Source of the DNA: Trichosporon coremiiforme
Lineage: Eukaryota > Basidiomycota > Tremellomycetes > Trichosporonales > Trichosporonaceae
NCBI GenBank assembly: GCA_039545355.1
Contig: BCJJ01000002.1
Coordinates: 2,141,518-2,205,517, forward strand
Reading direction: 5' to 3'
DNA length: 64,000 nt
The position numbers and the translations under genes were made by a program. The notes beneath the pieces were generated by a model. The model saw nothing but the letters and a program-made list of their open reading frames with translations, was not told where the DNA came from and searched no databases. Shown one piece after another: positions 41,404 to 54,165 of this stretch (position 1 is its first letter; each line of letters begins with the position of its first letter).

Positions 41404-44400
41404 TCATCTCTCCGAGTGACCCGTCCCAGCCCCGGCTCCGGCTCCAGCTCCGTTATGGCTCTGGCTCTGGTTGCTCTGACTGCTCTGGTTCGAGTTCTGG
41501 TTCTGGTTCTGATGCTTGTTACGTAACGAGAAGAACCGGAAGCTCGAGCTCGCCTTGCGCTCAGTGCTCGCTTCAGGCTCGTCGGCACCCTTGCTGGACG
41601 CAGGGGCAGACGCCGCCATCCACTCGCTCCCGGGCGCACGGTTGAACAACTCCTCAGCACTGAGCCCGTTCGACGTCGTCGGGTTAGACGTTGAGTGGGA
41701 CAGACCGACAGGCTCTCCGCCCAGGTCGTTCTTCAGGCCAGCCGTGATCTCGTCCAGACCACTGATCCCGTTGCTCGTGTTGCCAGACCACCGCGCCTTG
41801 TTCAGCAGAGGCCACTTCAGCGCCTTCTTCTCCGAGGCGCTCGGGGCGAACGCAGACTCGAAGCCGGGCAGAGGAAGCGAATCGCTGGACCCGCGGCCGA
41901 CGGTCGGGAACATGTTGAACGAGGACAGATTGTCAGATGAAGACGGGGCACCAGAGAACCAACGACGGGAAGGCAGAGAGCCCATGTGCTGGAGCGTGTG
42001 GGTGCTTGTCGAGTTCGAGTGCGTAGAGCTAGCCGAGTTGGACAGGCGCATCGTGGGCGTCATGCGGCGAGGAGGCACCTCATTGCCGTCCTGAGTGCGC
42101 CAAGGGGGAGAGTCCTCGGCGGAGTCAGAGCTCGAGTTGCCCTGCGGGCCGGGCTGCACGCCCTCAGACACAGCGTCGCGCAGCGTCATGAACAGCGAGT
42201 CGTCGTCCTCTGGCGCAGCGTCAGAGAGACCGCTGTCCAGAGGCGTGACGTCACCTTCGAGAGAGCGCACTAAACCCTGCGGAAGCCAGCTGTCAGGGAA
42301 CGAGGCAGACATGGGACCGTTGATCGGCGATCCGGCATCCTCGACAGGCGGGGCGGAAGCTTGCTGAGTGTTGATCGACGGACGGCGGGAAGCGAGCGAG
42401 CGGGTGGTGCCGACAGCTCCGGAACCGACGGCGCCCGGGCCAAAGTTCTCAAAGCCAGAGACGTCACGCTGTCCCGGGGGCTGTTTCAGGCTGTCGGATA
42501 AGCTGCGGTACGAGGCGTTGTTCGGGTGAGGGCGAGAGAGATGACCATAGCCAGACGTGGCCGTTTGCGCAGGGCGAGCCGTGTACGACTGGTCCAGCAT
42601 GGGCATGCCGGCCTCAGCCATGTACGCGGCGGCCTGAGACGCCCACTCCGAGTCTGCCTGGTTCTGGCGCTGGCCATGCAGGTAGGTCTCAGAAGCAGCA
42701 GCTTCGTAGGCAGCGGCCATCAGCATCATCTCCTCTTCGGGAGCAATCTTGCGGGCATCCTCAGCAGCGGTTTCGGCCGACTTGAGCTTCTCCTCGGCTT
42801 CGCGGACTTGCTGAGAAAGGTTGCTGTTTGAGGTTTCCACCGAGGTGATTTCCTCTTCGAGAGTGCTGAGTTCTGCCGTCTTGGACTTGACAGCGTCACG
42901 CATGTCCATGATATACCGCTCTCCTTCTTCCTTTACAATGGTGATGTTCTTCTTGCTCTGTTCCATGTTACTCTTGAGTTCCTCAATTTCGCCGAGCGCC
43001 GCGGCGATCTTCGAGTTCAGCCCGTCACGAATCGACTCAATGGATTTGAGCTTCTTCTCGGCTTCACGTCGAGCTCCTTCAGCTTGACGCTTCTGATCCT
43101 CGAGAGTTTTGGACTTTGCTTTCAGATCCTGACGTTCCGCATCGTCCTCCTTTCGCCTGCACCGCAAGTCATCTAGCGTAGACTGCAGATGAGTTTGCGC
43201 CGCAGACACTGACTCGTCGTGGGCGTCGAGCTGCGCCTGCAGCTCGGCGAGCACACTCTGAGCGGAGGCGAGTTCGGCTTTCAGGGCGGTCAAGACAGGC
43301 GAGTTAATTTCGGCATTGGGATCAGCCGTGGGCGGAGTCGGTGGGGCGGCAAGGTTTGCAAAAGAACCGCGACGCGACCTCGACTCGGTCGTCAACGTTG
43401 TCGTGGACGGGGTCGAGTGGAGGGGAAGCAGATCGGTAAGGTCCTTGGCCGAGTCATTCTTGAATAAGAGCTTGGGCACAAGGGCAGACGTTCGGGCTTG
43501 GGCGTTAGTTGTCACGAAAAAGTTGGACACCCGCGGACAACTCACAAGACAGGGATTCGTCCTTGGGCATAACCGCGCGCATCTCGAGGATGCCGGGCTT
43601 GTCCAAGACAGCATTCTTCTTACGACCCTTGCCGGAGCGGCGCGAGGAATGGAGGACTCTCCAAATCCACTGGAAGAGCTCGGGGACCTGACCGAGAACA
43701 AACCAGTGCCCCAGAACGCCCAGGTAAGCAACGGCAGGCTCTGCGGACGGGGCACCGGATGCTTGCTTGGACGATTTCGCGGGCACAGGGTCGGACAGGT
43801 AGGCCGGAGCGCCCGGCGCACCAGCAACGGCGAGGGCGAAGAAAAAGTATGATCGATAGTTGAGACTGGGGGTCCGCAGGGAAATGGCAACATGGTTAGC
43901 GAAGCGGAAGGGGGCGATCGGTGGCGAGTCGGCACCGCTGCTCGTCCCACCGCCGCTCGCGCTTCCCTTGCCGTTCCCGTTGGTCGAGTTCTGGCGCTCC
44001 TCCGGGTCGTCAGACGACGAGCGGATGTGCGCCAGGTGGCGGCGAAAGGCGAGCTCGGTCAGGTAGGCGCAGAATGATGACTCGTTTGGCTTCGTGACCG
44101 CGACTGCATCGTTAGCACAGCAGAAAGGGGTGTTTGTCGGTCGCGCGACAGCCGACGGACGATGGCGACGCAGATGTTCCGCGGAGCAAACAGTGTGCGC
44201 AGCACACAAGGGTCAGGACTCATTGATCGTTGGGTCGATCGATCACGCGGGCTACCCGCACCCGCATTGATCCGAGTGTGCCAATGCAAACCCCACGACT
44301 CGCAACAACGAAACTCACCAAGTACGAGGAGCAGACAGAGCGCAATGGCCCACGCCATCAGGCGTCGGACATCGTCGAACGATCCATGTACCCATAGCGG

Positions 44401-44505
44401 TGTGGCACTGTTATCAACATTGCCCCCTGCCAAGCCCAGAGCCGCGACTGCTCCGCGAGAGCGGTCGCGGAGAGCACTAAGCCCGCCGAGGAGCGAGGAC
44501 GGCAT
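41404..44505 (-). CDS. Large membrane-anchored coiled-coil protein of unknown function
   Basis: Three exons, 44505-44319, 44103-43546 and 43496-41404, encode 945 residues; all phases agree. An N-terminal hydrophobic segment (LMAWAIALCLLLVLG, residues ~50-64) is cut by intron 1. Further hydrophobic stretches are YRSYFFFALAVAG and LGVLGHWFVLGQVPELFQWI, so exon 2 probably makes a multi-spanning membrane part. Then comes a Ser-rich linker, a coiled coil of about 200 residues (LKAELASAQSVLAELQAQLD onward), and a long Ser/Pro/Gly-rich tail ending in NQNQ repeats. No catalytic motif seen. Fungal homologues are usually left unnamed. Confidence 0.7.
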
Positions 44506-45298
44506 GGGCTGGCCGTCCAGCGCTTTGGCGAAGGAGAGTCGGGGCAGGTGAGGTAAGAGGGGAGGGCCGGACGAGTCAGATGCGCGGAGTCATTCGCTGG
44601 CGGTGATCGGCGGAAAGGGGGAGGGGAGCCGGACTAATGTCGCACGGGAAGAGATGAGCGCTTCGCTGTCCGGCGGTCGAGAGGTGTCGGACGGCGAGGG
44701 CGGGGATGTGCAACGGGGAGGAGCGAAGACGGAGTGTTGTGTGTGGAGCAAGCGACAGTCGTTGGTCTCGCGGGTTGAATGGATCAAAGTTGGAGTGTAA
44801 TAATCGAGGTGATCCCTTTGGTGCCAAACCTGCACTAACACAGAGTACAGACGCAGGCCGCAGGCTTACAGGCTTGCAGGCTCGCGCGGCTCGAGGCTCG
44901 GCCCGCCAGAGCCAGGGCGAGTGCAAGACCTGCACTCCCGCACGCCCGCACCCGACCCAGCACGAGGACCCTCGTGCTTCATCCGCTGGATTCCAGCCTT
45001 CGACGCCACATGTCCGGATTTAGCGTAAACCCCGCCCTGCCTCTCTCTGGCTCTGGCTGCCAGTCCCACTGCAGTGCTGCGACGCCGCTCGTCTGCTGGT
45101 GCTCGACGGCATGCATGGCTCACCGATTCCGGACGTCGACGTTCGAGACATTGCATAGCGACCACTTCTGCGCCGACAACAACAAAACCGTCGCGATTCG
45201 CAGCTCCCTTCCTCTCCGCCCTTTCATACCCCCACCACTTCTTTCGTACCGTTCGTGTCCCCGACTCGGCCCGCCGATCTCCCGATCTAACAACACAG
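44506..45298. promoter_or_regulatory. Divergent promoter region (coiled-coil protein / NDUFB3)
   Basis: About 800 bp between divergent start codons. It holds GC-rich GGCTCGCGCGGCTCGAGGCT-like stretches near 44875-44900. No gene recognised. Confidence 0.4.
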
Positions 45299-45663
45299 AT
45301 GCCCGGCTCTCTCTTCCGCGACCCCTGGGGACCTAGGGAAGCTTGGCGCAAGTCCCCCATCTTCTCCAACAAGTCCATGTTCAGGTGCGTCTGACGCAGG
45401 CGGCCATGGCAAGCAGACGAGGGGACGGGAGGAGCACCGGTGCTGTCCGGACGCCGTCGGAGCCAATAGACTCGCTGGCATTACCGACGACCTCCTGCCG
45501 TCTGAGCTCCGCATCTGCCACCGTCGATCGCCAGCTATGCTTTCCGAGGATAACTAAGCTGACCCACAGGAACGCCCTCCCCGGCTTCGGCATCGGTCTC
45601 GGAGCGTTCGTCGTTTACGTTATCTACGACGACTTCATCGCCCCCAAGAAGAGCCACCACTAG
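45299..45663 (+). CDS. Complex I subunit NDUFB3/B12
   Basis: Accessory subunit of mitochondrial NADH:ubiquinone oxidoreductase, inner membrane. Two exons, 45299-45384 and 45570-45663, encode 59 residues. The hallmarks are DPWGPREAWRKSPIF and, after the intron, FPGFGIG-like LPGFGIGLGAFVVYVIYDDF, a single transmembrane segment, ending KKSHH. The intron splits AG|G (Arg) with a CTGACCCACAG acceptor. Short length and single membrane helix fit the family. Confidence 0.88.
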
Positions 45664-46049
45664 GTGCACTTAGAATAGTGTATGGATAGGATTTGCAGCA
45701 TCGCAAGTCGCTCGGCAGACTTCGGGAAGTCAGGATCAAGCTTCATGGATCCCTCGGCGTCGAAGGAAGGTGTTCCGAGCGTCGGAGACAGGCTGCTGGG
45801 CTGTTGATGTCTAGGACTGTTGGCTTTGGGTCAACAACATCAAGGAAAGGTCCGCGACGCGCGACTCAGCATGGACTCCGCCATATGATCACAAGGGCTC
45901 GGCCGTCTGATCAATGTTGTGAACAGCAGAGAGCCAAGAGGTACTGCCACATACATGCTTACATATTACTGACGGATTGAGTAGTTAGACTATGAGGGGG
46001 GTTGTACTAATGATACAAGATTACGTCGACCGCGGAACGCAAAGCAAGA
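45664..46049. other. Tail-to-tail spacer
   Basis: 3' flanks of two convergent genes; no feature recognised. Confidence 0.45.
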
Positions 46050-47693
46050 TTACCAGGGCATCGTCGTTCGCCTTGCAGGGTTAGGGGTATGGTTCTTGGG
46101 GGGATGGAGGAGGTACTCCTTATTAAACCTCTCCTTCCACAAGTGTGCCGTGCGCTTGATACCAACCGTGTCCATGCGGGAGATGCGCTCGTCAAACGGC
46201 TCGCCAAACAATTTCTCCGTTTCCTTCCTGTACCGCTCTCCTTTGAGCTCGTGCGTGCGCCAAACCAGCTCAATGTCGATGTCGGGAACGAGGTGTGCGT
46301 GGCTCCCGACATGCGCAATGAGGTCAAGCCAGGCGTGGTAGCGCACGATGGCGCGCTGGATCGGGGCAATGTTACCCGTGAATTCGGTCCTGAACCAGCC
46401 CAAGGCACTGACACTAGCAATGATCTTGCTCTGGCGCTGGACGGCGGCCGAGATGTCGGCCACAGTCCAGCCAGAGATAGAGGGGATGACGCGCAGCTTT
46501 CCGCTCTCCGGGATATGAGGCAGGTGCTGCGGCAGCGCGTGCTTGCGATACGCCTCGGCGGCGGCATGCAGCGGAAACTTTACGGACTTCAGCGCAGCGT
46601 ACGTGCCGCGGTTCGTGTCGGCGGCAAACTGGGGCGGGTTCAGGAGATGCGCGTGCCAACACATTAGGACGGAGAGGGGCGGAAGCTCCTCGGGCGTCAA
46701 CTCCTTGTACCCATCAGATGTTGACTGGCGGTGCGGGTGCCCGATGTGGCTGGTGCCGCGCCCGAACGGCGCGCGCTGCGGCAACGGCGACGGTCCGGCA
46801 CTCGTCGGCGTGCCCGGGCTAGCGGGGCTGCCTGGGGTACTGAAGCTGGTGGGCTCATAAGATGTCGGCGACGGGCAGACGTCGGTCGCGACCCCGGCGG
46901 GGATATAGGTAGGGGAAGTGGGTGAGTGGGGGGACGGGTCAAGGATGAGCGGGCTGGTGTCGGTGCCATCGGCGGTGTTACTGCGCGACATGGGCGCAGA
47001 CGCGCACGCCCGGTCTGCGCGGTGCTGGAGCTGGAACGGGAGGACATTCTGCGCCCACTGCTCGTACTGCATCGCAACCTGGTCGAAGACTCGGTGTGAG
47101 TTCGAGTTCTCCCCGTCCTTGTGCGAGAGGTCGTGGAACGCACGCAGAAGGTCCAGGTGGTCAATCACTGAAGTCAGCATGGCCCAAGGAATCTATAGAT
47201 AGCAATTGAATGCCGGATATGCCGCACTCTGCCGCTGGGTGCGCCGCAGAGTGCATGTGATAGTCTACCGGGGATGCAGCGGTTCATGAGATGCACTATG
47301 CGGCTGGGTCAGGGCTGCTCGGCGCCCGCCGGCGCTAATGGCCTCCACCGATGACACAGTCAGTGAAGCCCAGCAGCGGCCGAGGCCGAGGTCGACGTGC
47401 AACGTTCAGCGGCCGCAATCAGCAGCGCAAAGGCAAGCAGCAGTAGCGCTCTGCTCTGCGCCACCTCGCCCCCAGCCTTCACATGAAGAGCCATTGCCAC
47501 GCCCAAAAGGCACTGGGAAGCGTTACTCACCGTCCTGGACCGATACGAGCGGTTTCACAAGGTACTTTCCGATCTGCATGCGGTCAGGCAGATGGGTGGC
47601 CGGGTTGTACTCGCTCTCGGGCATGTCGAGCACGCTCGGCGTGCGCTTCCGCAGCGGCCCGAACGTGAGCCGGGGCAGAGTTGGTTTCCTCAT
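46050..47693 (-). CDS. DUF1399 / GRDP-like protein
   Basis: Two exons, 47693-47531 and 47167-46050, encode 426 residues. The acceptor GCTGACTTCAG at 47168 keeps the frame, whereas the upstream TATAG acceptor would run into a stop. The glycine-rich-domain-protein (GRDP) N-terminal domain is shown by LLRAFHDLSHKDG, LSVLMCWHAHLLNPPQFAAD, YHAWLDLIAHVGSHAHLVPD and the signature VPDIDIELVWRTHEL, followed by YRKETEKLFGEPFDERI. A Ser/Pro-rich insertion of about 100 residues interrupts the domain. In plants such proteins are linked to development and stress; the fungal role is unknown. Confidence 0.72.
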
Positions 47694-49030
47694 TTGCAGC
47701 AAAAGCGTTATGGGGGCGGCGGCGCTAGATATTCGCGTGCCGTAATAAAGGCTGTGAAGTGCGCCGTTTGTCGCGCGACCAAGGCTGCTCCACGGAGGGT
47801 GCAGAGCAGCGACGGGGATGCACTCAAATTGAGGCGTGACGCAACGACTGGGAAGAAGTGTGACTCCGTCGCGTCGCGACGATCTGCTCGGTCGCTGTAT
47901 CGGTCGCTGACGACGGTGTTCGCGTGATCTGGCCTAGAAACTTTGGCTGGTGGTGGCGTCGCCTTCGGCAATTCGTGCAGTGATGTCGACGTCCCTCGGT
48001 CACTGTAATTCTGTGACTTTTTTTGTCGCGATCAAACGTGCGATAATCGCAGGAGTAATGTAGTCGCAGTGACTGGAAGAAGTGCAATGCACGAAGAAGC
48101 AACAGAACCAAAACGGCGAAGGGAGCCAGAATTAGCATCTGCCAAGCGATGAGCAATCCCCTCACCCCACCCAAGCCTAACGACATGACCAAATCTGACG
48201 GTGCGCTATGTGCGGGGTAGTAAGCGGTTCCGGAGGTCTCGGCTGGCTTGCAGAGCAGCGCCCCCAAGTAATCTGCGTCTGGACTCCGAGGCGGGCACCT
48301 GGAGGCGGTTGGCCGGTGACTGACCGTGGCTGCCGAAGGGAGCCCGGAGCGGTTACGTCGTCCCTCATGCTGGGTGATGGCCTTATGGCCGCATTTGTCC
48401 GCGCGTCCGCGGGCGTTGGCTTTCTTCCACTACTAGATTCTACTCTCAGCTGTGATGCTACAACCAATCATACCCACTACCCTGCATGCAAAACATCATG
48501 CATGCTTTATCTTGTTCTCACAAAGCGTGTTCCTCATTCGTAACGACGAGGAAGACAGTCCGCCTCGGAGCCATGTTCCTCCACTTGACAAAACGACATT
48601 TGTCGTGCCTGGGCGTCACCACCCGTTCTACACCCACTTGACCTCCACCAGCCAGCTCTGTTTGGCAGTCGGCCCAGTCCCCACACGAAGCATACAAGCT
48701 TCGGGTCACACAGGCGCTAACGCACAGACACGCACGGGCGTGTGTGTTTCGCGAGTCGAGCCCTCTGCGAAGCAAGCAGCGTCTAAATGAGGAAGGAACT
48801 TGAGGATGGCTGGAGGCGGTCAAGGCTCTGGCACGAAGATCATAACGCCCACGACAAGCGAAGCGGAGCACCGCAACGCCACCATCTAATCGGCCATGCC
48901 TGGGCAGAGATCTCTCTGTGGCTCAAGCCTCCATAGATCCAGATGCCAGAGATGACTGATGACTGACTAATGCATACAAACAGGATCCCTCGTACAAACA
49001 AATCCGATGATGATGATCAATGAGGTGTGA
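47694..49030. other. Gene-poor spacer
   Basis: 1.3 kb with scattered short frames only. The left side is upstream sequence of the GRDP-like gene and the right side the 3' flank of the G-patch-like gene. Confidence 0.4.
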
Positions 49031-50353
49031 CTAAGCGTTCAGAGCAGCCAGCAGACGCTTGCGCTCTTCGCGCTCCTTCTTGTCCTTCTGCGCCCACTTT
49101 ACTGTACTCTTCGCAGGATGTTGATGTTCATCCTTCTTCCGGCCGGCGCGCCGCTGCGCACGTCGAATTTCGGCATGTGTATGCGTCACCTTCTTGTCGG
49201 CCATGCCGCTTCCCAGCCCCCTGCGGTCGAGCTTGAGCGCGGTCGCTACGGGTTCCGTCCGTCCTGGTCCAGAGGGACGCTCCTCCTCTTCTTCCAGGTC
49301 TGCCAGTTCAAGCTCGTCAGCGGCTGGCGGCTCGAGCGACGCTCGTAAATCCGGCGATCGCGATCTGGAGCGCCCGGACCCCTCTGGTGTCGCTGTGCGG
49401 GGTCGACTGCTGCCCGGGGAATGGTCTAGCAGTCGACCTAGGCCGCCCCCACCCCACCCCAAACTCGAGAGACGGGCATACCCCACATTGTCGGGTCCGA
49501 TGGCGTATGACGGCCGAGGAGACGGTCGTGTCGAGGCACCGGCGATGTTGAGCATGCCGCCTATTGATGACGATCTCTTCGGCGGCGGCGCCGAGTCAGG
49601 CGCGGCAGCATGTCTTTTGGCGAGGGCACGCCGAATGAACCATTCCGACGCGGGAACGCGCAGCGGCACAGGGGCACTGCGGCCTGCGGGCGTGGACGAG
49701 CCCGACTGCGAAGCTGAGGAAGTCACAGATGGCTGCAAGGAACTCTCTGCCGGGCTGTCGTGCGAAGTCGAGGTCAAGGGTGGAGGCGAAGGCGAGGGTT
49801 TCGCGTCGGGCTCGACGTCGACGGCGGTGTTCCCCGGTTGAGTGATTGAAAGCGCAGCGAGATCAGGCGCGTCCGGCTCCCTCTTCACCTCGACTGCAGG
49901 AGCACATTCCTTGGCAGCGCTGGCAGACTTGGTTGCGAGATTCCGGTACCAATTCGCCAGCTCATTACCTGGCATCTTCCCTGTTTCTTGAATTGGAGCG
50001 CTTTTTGGTTCTTTCTCGCCTTCATTTTCGACGTCAACCCCAAATCCTTCTTCTTCACCTTGCTCGAACCCTGTTTTCACGACGTCAGGACGCACGAACA
50101 CGGGCGGAGGCTTGTGCGACAGCCACGAGGCATGCCCTGTGTTCCAAGCTTTCCACTCCTCCCACGATGAATAGCTTTGCGGGACGCGGTTTAGGGTGCT
50201 TCGAGGTTGTGGTCGACAGTCAGGACCATCGTGTTCATCGCCACCAGGATGTGAACTCGACTTGATGACGACAGGCTCCGGAAAAAATCCAAGACCCCTG
50301 CGACGCGGAGGTCCTACGGTGGGCGGGTCGTCAGCATCGTCGCGTGGCTCCAT
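49031..50353 (-). CDS. G-patch-like protein
   Basis: Single exon of 440 residues from the ATG at 50353; the frame is open further upstream but only from a non-ATG codon. The N-terminal part has SYSSWEEWKAWNTGHASWLS. A central Ser/Pro-rich region is followed by YARLSSLGWGGGGLGRLL, which fits the G-patch pattern (aromatic, hydrophobic, GWxxGxGLG). Then come ATALKLDRRGLGSGMADKKV, another G-patch-associated block, and a basic C-terminal helix (HAEIRRAQRRAGRKKDE). G-patch proteins usually activate DEAH helicases in splicing or ribosome assembly. No helicase partner is encoded nearby. Confidence 0.6.
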   Translation of the reverse strand: MEPRDDADDPPTVGPPRRRGLGFFPEPVVIKSSSHPGGDEHDGPDCRPQPRSTLNRVPQSYSSWEEWKAWNTGHASWLSHKPPPVFVRPDVVKTGFEQGEEEGFGVDVENEGEKEPKSAPIQETGKMPGNELANWYRNLATKSASAAKECAPAVEVKREPDAPDLAALSITQPGNTAVDVEPDAKPSPSPPPLTSTSHDSPAESSLQPSVTSSASQSGSSTPAGRSAPVPLRVPASEWFIRRALAKRHAAAPDSAPPPKRSSSIGGMLNIAGASTRPSPRPSYAIGPDNVGYARLSSLGWGGGGLGRLLDHSPGSSRPRTATPEGSGRSRSRSPDLRASLEPPAADELELADLEEEEERPSGPGRTEPVATALKLDRRGLGSGMADKKVTHTHAEIRRAQRRAGRKKDEHQHPAKSTVKWAQKDKKEREERKRLLAALNA

Positions 50354-51239
50354 GCTACGGCTGGGCAAGACGCCGAATCGAGTGGAGGAAGCTAAAGCGG
50401 TGCGGTGGCGACAAACGAGGTGAATGTTGAAGGGTTCGATGGCAACCGGGGTGATTACGATGCTGCTGTGAAGACGGAGCTGCCCTGGACTAGGGCAAGT
50501 ATTAGCGGAAGCAGATTGCGGTTAAGGATGTATCGTGGCTGATTTCGAGTAATGGACGACAGCTGACAGCTGACGGAGGATGACACGGGACCTGGTCCGA
50601 CGCAGAGTGGGTTTCAAGGACGATTCGAGTTTGAGGTGTCCTCCAGCCGCGCTTATCTCTGGGCGTTACAGAATAAGCTCTGTGACATCGCTGTCCAGGA
50701 CTCCAGGCCCACACACATTGCAGGATCCAACATGCAGGATACCTCACGCCCAGGACGCTGCTGGCTGCGTCGCCGTCGCCAAGTGTGCCAGGCTCCGTGC
50801 GCTGTGTGCGCTCCGAGTCGATCTGGCTAAGCGCCAACTCGTCACTGCGACGCCAAACGTAAGACGAGCAAACGTTGCAGGGTCAAGTTCGAGAGGAATC
50901 GATGTCGAGCCGTCAGGTTCTCCCCTTCACGGTCCGTCCCCGCTATAGCCGCTTCCCACGTCGCCGGATCCCCAGAATGTCACCACGCACTCTTCCCCGC
51001 ACACGACGCCGCACGACACACGACGCACGATCGCACCCCCTCCTCTCGTGTCTTTGCCGTACCTTATTCTCGTGAATGCGCCCAGACGCACCCAGGCATC
51101 CGTGCTTCACCTCTCTCGGCATCCTCCCACCCTAGACCAATACTTAACCTCCCCTCAACATGACCGTCCCCCCAATCTTTCTCCCACCCACTTCCTTCTC
51201 TTTCTCTCCACCTCACACTCCCTCCTCGTCAAACTGACG
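50354..51239. other. Divergent upstream region
   Basis: Between the start codons of the G-patch-like gene and the basic Ser-rich protein. Pyrimidine-rich (CT-rich) 5' leader immediately before 51240. No other gene. Confidence 0.4.
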
Positions 51240-52274
51240 ATGGGCGCGGTCTTCTCCGCTCCGTGTCGCCGTCGCCGCAGAGCGGCTCCGGTCGTCATCT
51301 CGCACCCGAAACCTCTGTCTCGCTCTCCCTCGGGCATGTCCTACATGAGTTCCCGCCCAGCGTCATTCGTGTACCGGTCCCGTCGTCGGTCAAAGGGATC
51401 CCGTCCGACGTCGCAAGTCTCAGTCATCTTCGACGACAATACGAACAACAGCTCGAACACTGCGACCTCATCGCCGAGACACTCCAAGGACAGCAGTCAC
51501 ACGCTGGCCGCGATCTCTGACATCGACCGCGAGCTGGGCTCGCAAGAACAGCTCTCGGAGAAGAGTCAAGGGCATCTCCGCAAGAGCCCGAGTGCAGAAT
51601 CCCTGGCGTCGTCGCTTGCTTCTCAGCGAGCAAACCGATCGACACTTCCCGATGTCCCGGAGGAGACGGCACACACCGACACGCCAGTATCTGTCACGAC
51701 AGACGTCACGTCTCCCGCTGAGACAGGTGCGCGGGCCGCTCCTCACAGCATTATACATTCCTCGAACTCTACAGCTACCCCGACTGTGCAAGCACCGCAC
51801 GCGCCCACATACCATAGGGTTGGGACGTTCCGTAAGCGGGCCCGCTCAACGCGGCCGCCGACGGCTTCCAACTACACGCATACCTCTATCCACTCGATCA
51901 TCGACTCCCCGCCATCTAAACAGTCTGAACAAGCTCAGTCTGGTTGGCGCCAGTTCGCAGCGCAGAACAAGGCATCGCGGTATGCTCGGCCGCACGTCGC
52001 ATCACACTCCGAGCGCAGAACGCTCGACTCATCACACATCTACATCTCGCCGCCAAGCAAGCTGCGCGAGATCACGAACACGACCAGGAAGCGCACTCGT
52101 GAACGACCAAACCATCTCCGCAAGGTCAGGCGCGTCGAGGGTTACGACTGGATTCGGCCCGAAGACCTGGACGGCTTCGAGAGTGCTGACGGCTTCTCAA
52201 CGAAGTCGACTCAGTCTCTCGAACTGGCCCCATCGCAATCTTTCACCCCAATGACGACTACACTGTGTGTATGA
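51240..52274 (+). CDS. Ser/Arg-rich protein with an N-myristoylation signal
   Basis: Single exon of 344 residues from the ATG at 51240. The frame is open upstream, but the start MGAVFSAPCRRRRRAAP fits the N-myristoyltransferase consensus (Gly2, Ser6). It is followed by a Cys that could be palmitoylated and a basic patch, the layout of a peripheral plasma-membrane protein. The rest is Ser/Thr/Arg/His-rich and mostly disordered, with recurring SPPSK motifs (IHSIIDSPPSKQSEQAQ; SHIYISPPSKLREITN) and a less biased end, VEGYDWIRPEDLDGFES. No family recognised. Confidence 0.55.
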   Translation: MGAVFSAPCRRRRRAAPVVISHPKPLSRSPSGMSYMSSRPASFVYRSRRRSKGSRPTSQVSVIFDDNTNNSSNTATSSPRHSKDSSHTLAAISDIDRELGSQEQLSEKSQGHLRKSPSAESLASSLASQRANRSTLPDVPEETAHTDTPVSVTTDVTSPAETGARAAPHSIIHSSNSTATPTVQAPHAPTYHRVGTFRKRARSTRPPTASNYTHTSIHSIIDSPPSKQSEQAQSGWRQFAAQNKASRYARPHVASHSERRTLDSSHIYISPPSKLREITNTTRKRTRERPNHLRKVRRVEGYDWIRPEDLDGFESADGFSTKSTQSLELAPSQSFTPMTTTLCV

Positions 52275-54165
52275 GAATCTGAAGATCCCCTCCCTGCAAC
52301 CTCCCTGCAATGAAATTGTCAAGCTCAAGGTGCGCGTTCACTTTGTTGTACCGGAAAAAACAAAAAGTGAAAACAAATCAGGAAACCACGGCACACGTAC
52401 CACACTGCCTTCGTCCATCACATCCTTTGACAGTCACGGATGGCAACAAGAGCGACCCGGCAAGGCTCTGTCTTTCCGCATTCATATCGCATTGCAATCG
52501 TGCCTCGATCGCAACGTTTCCCGGCCGGAACGCCGAAGGACATTTGGACAATTGTTTACAATCTTCCAAGCCATCATCTCATCTGTATGTAACTCCCACG
52601 AACTCAGCCCTCTACCGCCATCTCTATACAGTACCAACAGAACCATGGGTTGTCACCTACTCCCATTCCCATCACAACATGCATCTCTTAACCTTGGACA
52701 TGGATTAAGCTTGCTTTGGTAGCAAAGGGTCAAAAGAACAATCAACTTTCTTTCTGTGACAGCGAATACCGTGCCTCAGCATCTCGACATCATTGAACAG
52801 TGCCTGACATTCTGGCTCTAATTGATCCATTGAGCAGTGCATGGTCCACAATTGTCAAGGCGGGCAACGGAACCCTTGTGTGCTGAGAAACGAGCAAAGT
52901 ATTGAATGGTTGCCCGTCTCATCAGGAAGCTGGCGACGAGCAAAACATCGACGGACGCCGTTGCCAATCCCACAAATGTAACGATGACATGAGGGTCAGA
53001 TAGCTTATCTCCACCAGTGGTGCGAGCAACAGCGTGACATCTCTCTGACGTCTCAGCGGGTCGTCAGTTACGAGATGCGTCGCACCGAACATCCATAGAC
53101 TTTGCAGCGGCGTTTCAACTTGGCACGCAAAGACAACGCCGGCCCCATGAATCCTTGTCATTGGTGCCGAGCAACTTCCCGTGGAACCTATCCGACTCCG
53201 GGTCCACGGTCGCACCAGAAACCTTATCGACGCTGCGCACACCAAGCACGTTCTCTCGTCATGCGAGCCTCATGTGCCGCCGTGTCCGTTGTTCACATAC
53301 CTTCGTGTACCGCATATATGAACGCTTCGCTGTCGTTGCCATTGCAGGTCACCCGCATATCCCTCCACCGAAAACACGATCAACGCCGAAGCACGGCGCC
53401 AGGGACCCCCGCTCCCAACCTCGGTGAGGGATGACACGATCGCAGCATCTCAACACGACATCGAACTAAGCCTTTCTATCAAACTTTGAAACCCTCTGTT
53501 TGATGTCGCGGGATTGTGCAAAGTCGTTGATCTCGTATCGCGGCTAGTGATGAAAGAGACGTGCCGGCGGCCTGGAAATCTCGACACCATCGTGCAGATC
53601 ACTCAATGTGCGCCACGATGGAGCTCCACAGCACGTGATCTGGGGCATAACAATGACGTGTAGGGCTAGGCAATTCGATTGAATGTGCCTGGCACTGAGC
53701 ACTATCAGACAATCGGCCGCTGTGCGCGCTGCGACTGAGCAGCCAAGACGCCTAGCCGCTCGGTGCCTGTGCAGGGCGCGCCTGTAGGGGAGCTGATGGG
53801 CTGGGGCAACCCCATCCAGAGTTCCCAATCTCCGTGTCGCCGTCTTCTTGTCCTCACCACACTTCTCTCCGTCCTCTAACTTCTGCACCCCACGTTCCTT
53901 CAATCGGCACAGACGGTGACTGGAGTCTGCGTTTGACCTCCCTTCTTGTCGATTCTCATTCTTCTACCCCACATACGACAGCGACCGCGACCGCTTCCCT
54001 GTTCGCCCCGCGCATTCGTCACCACACACTCTCTCACTTCTAAGTGGGCAGCACCATCGAGCCTTCGTTGTCCGATTGTTCGACAGCCCCGACAACCCTG
54101 CTTCACCACAGGACCCTGTGCATCTGTCTATACGCCTCCTCTAGCGCCGCTGCAAGGTCCCTACG
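52275..54165. other. Gene-poor spacer
   Basis: 1.9 kb. Short frames on both strands lack consistent coding character or splice support. The last ~300 bp are the CT-rich leader of the PMP3-like gene. Confidence 0.4.

Noticed and set aside
52922..53245. Minus-strand 107-codon frame in the 52-54 kb spacer
   Set aside because: No ATG at its head, no splice signals around it, and no family resemblance.
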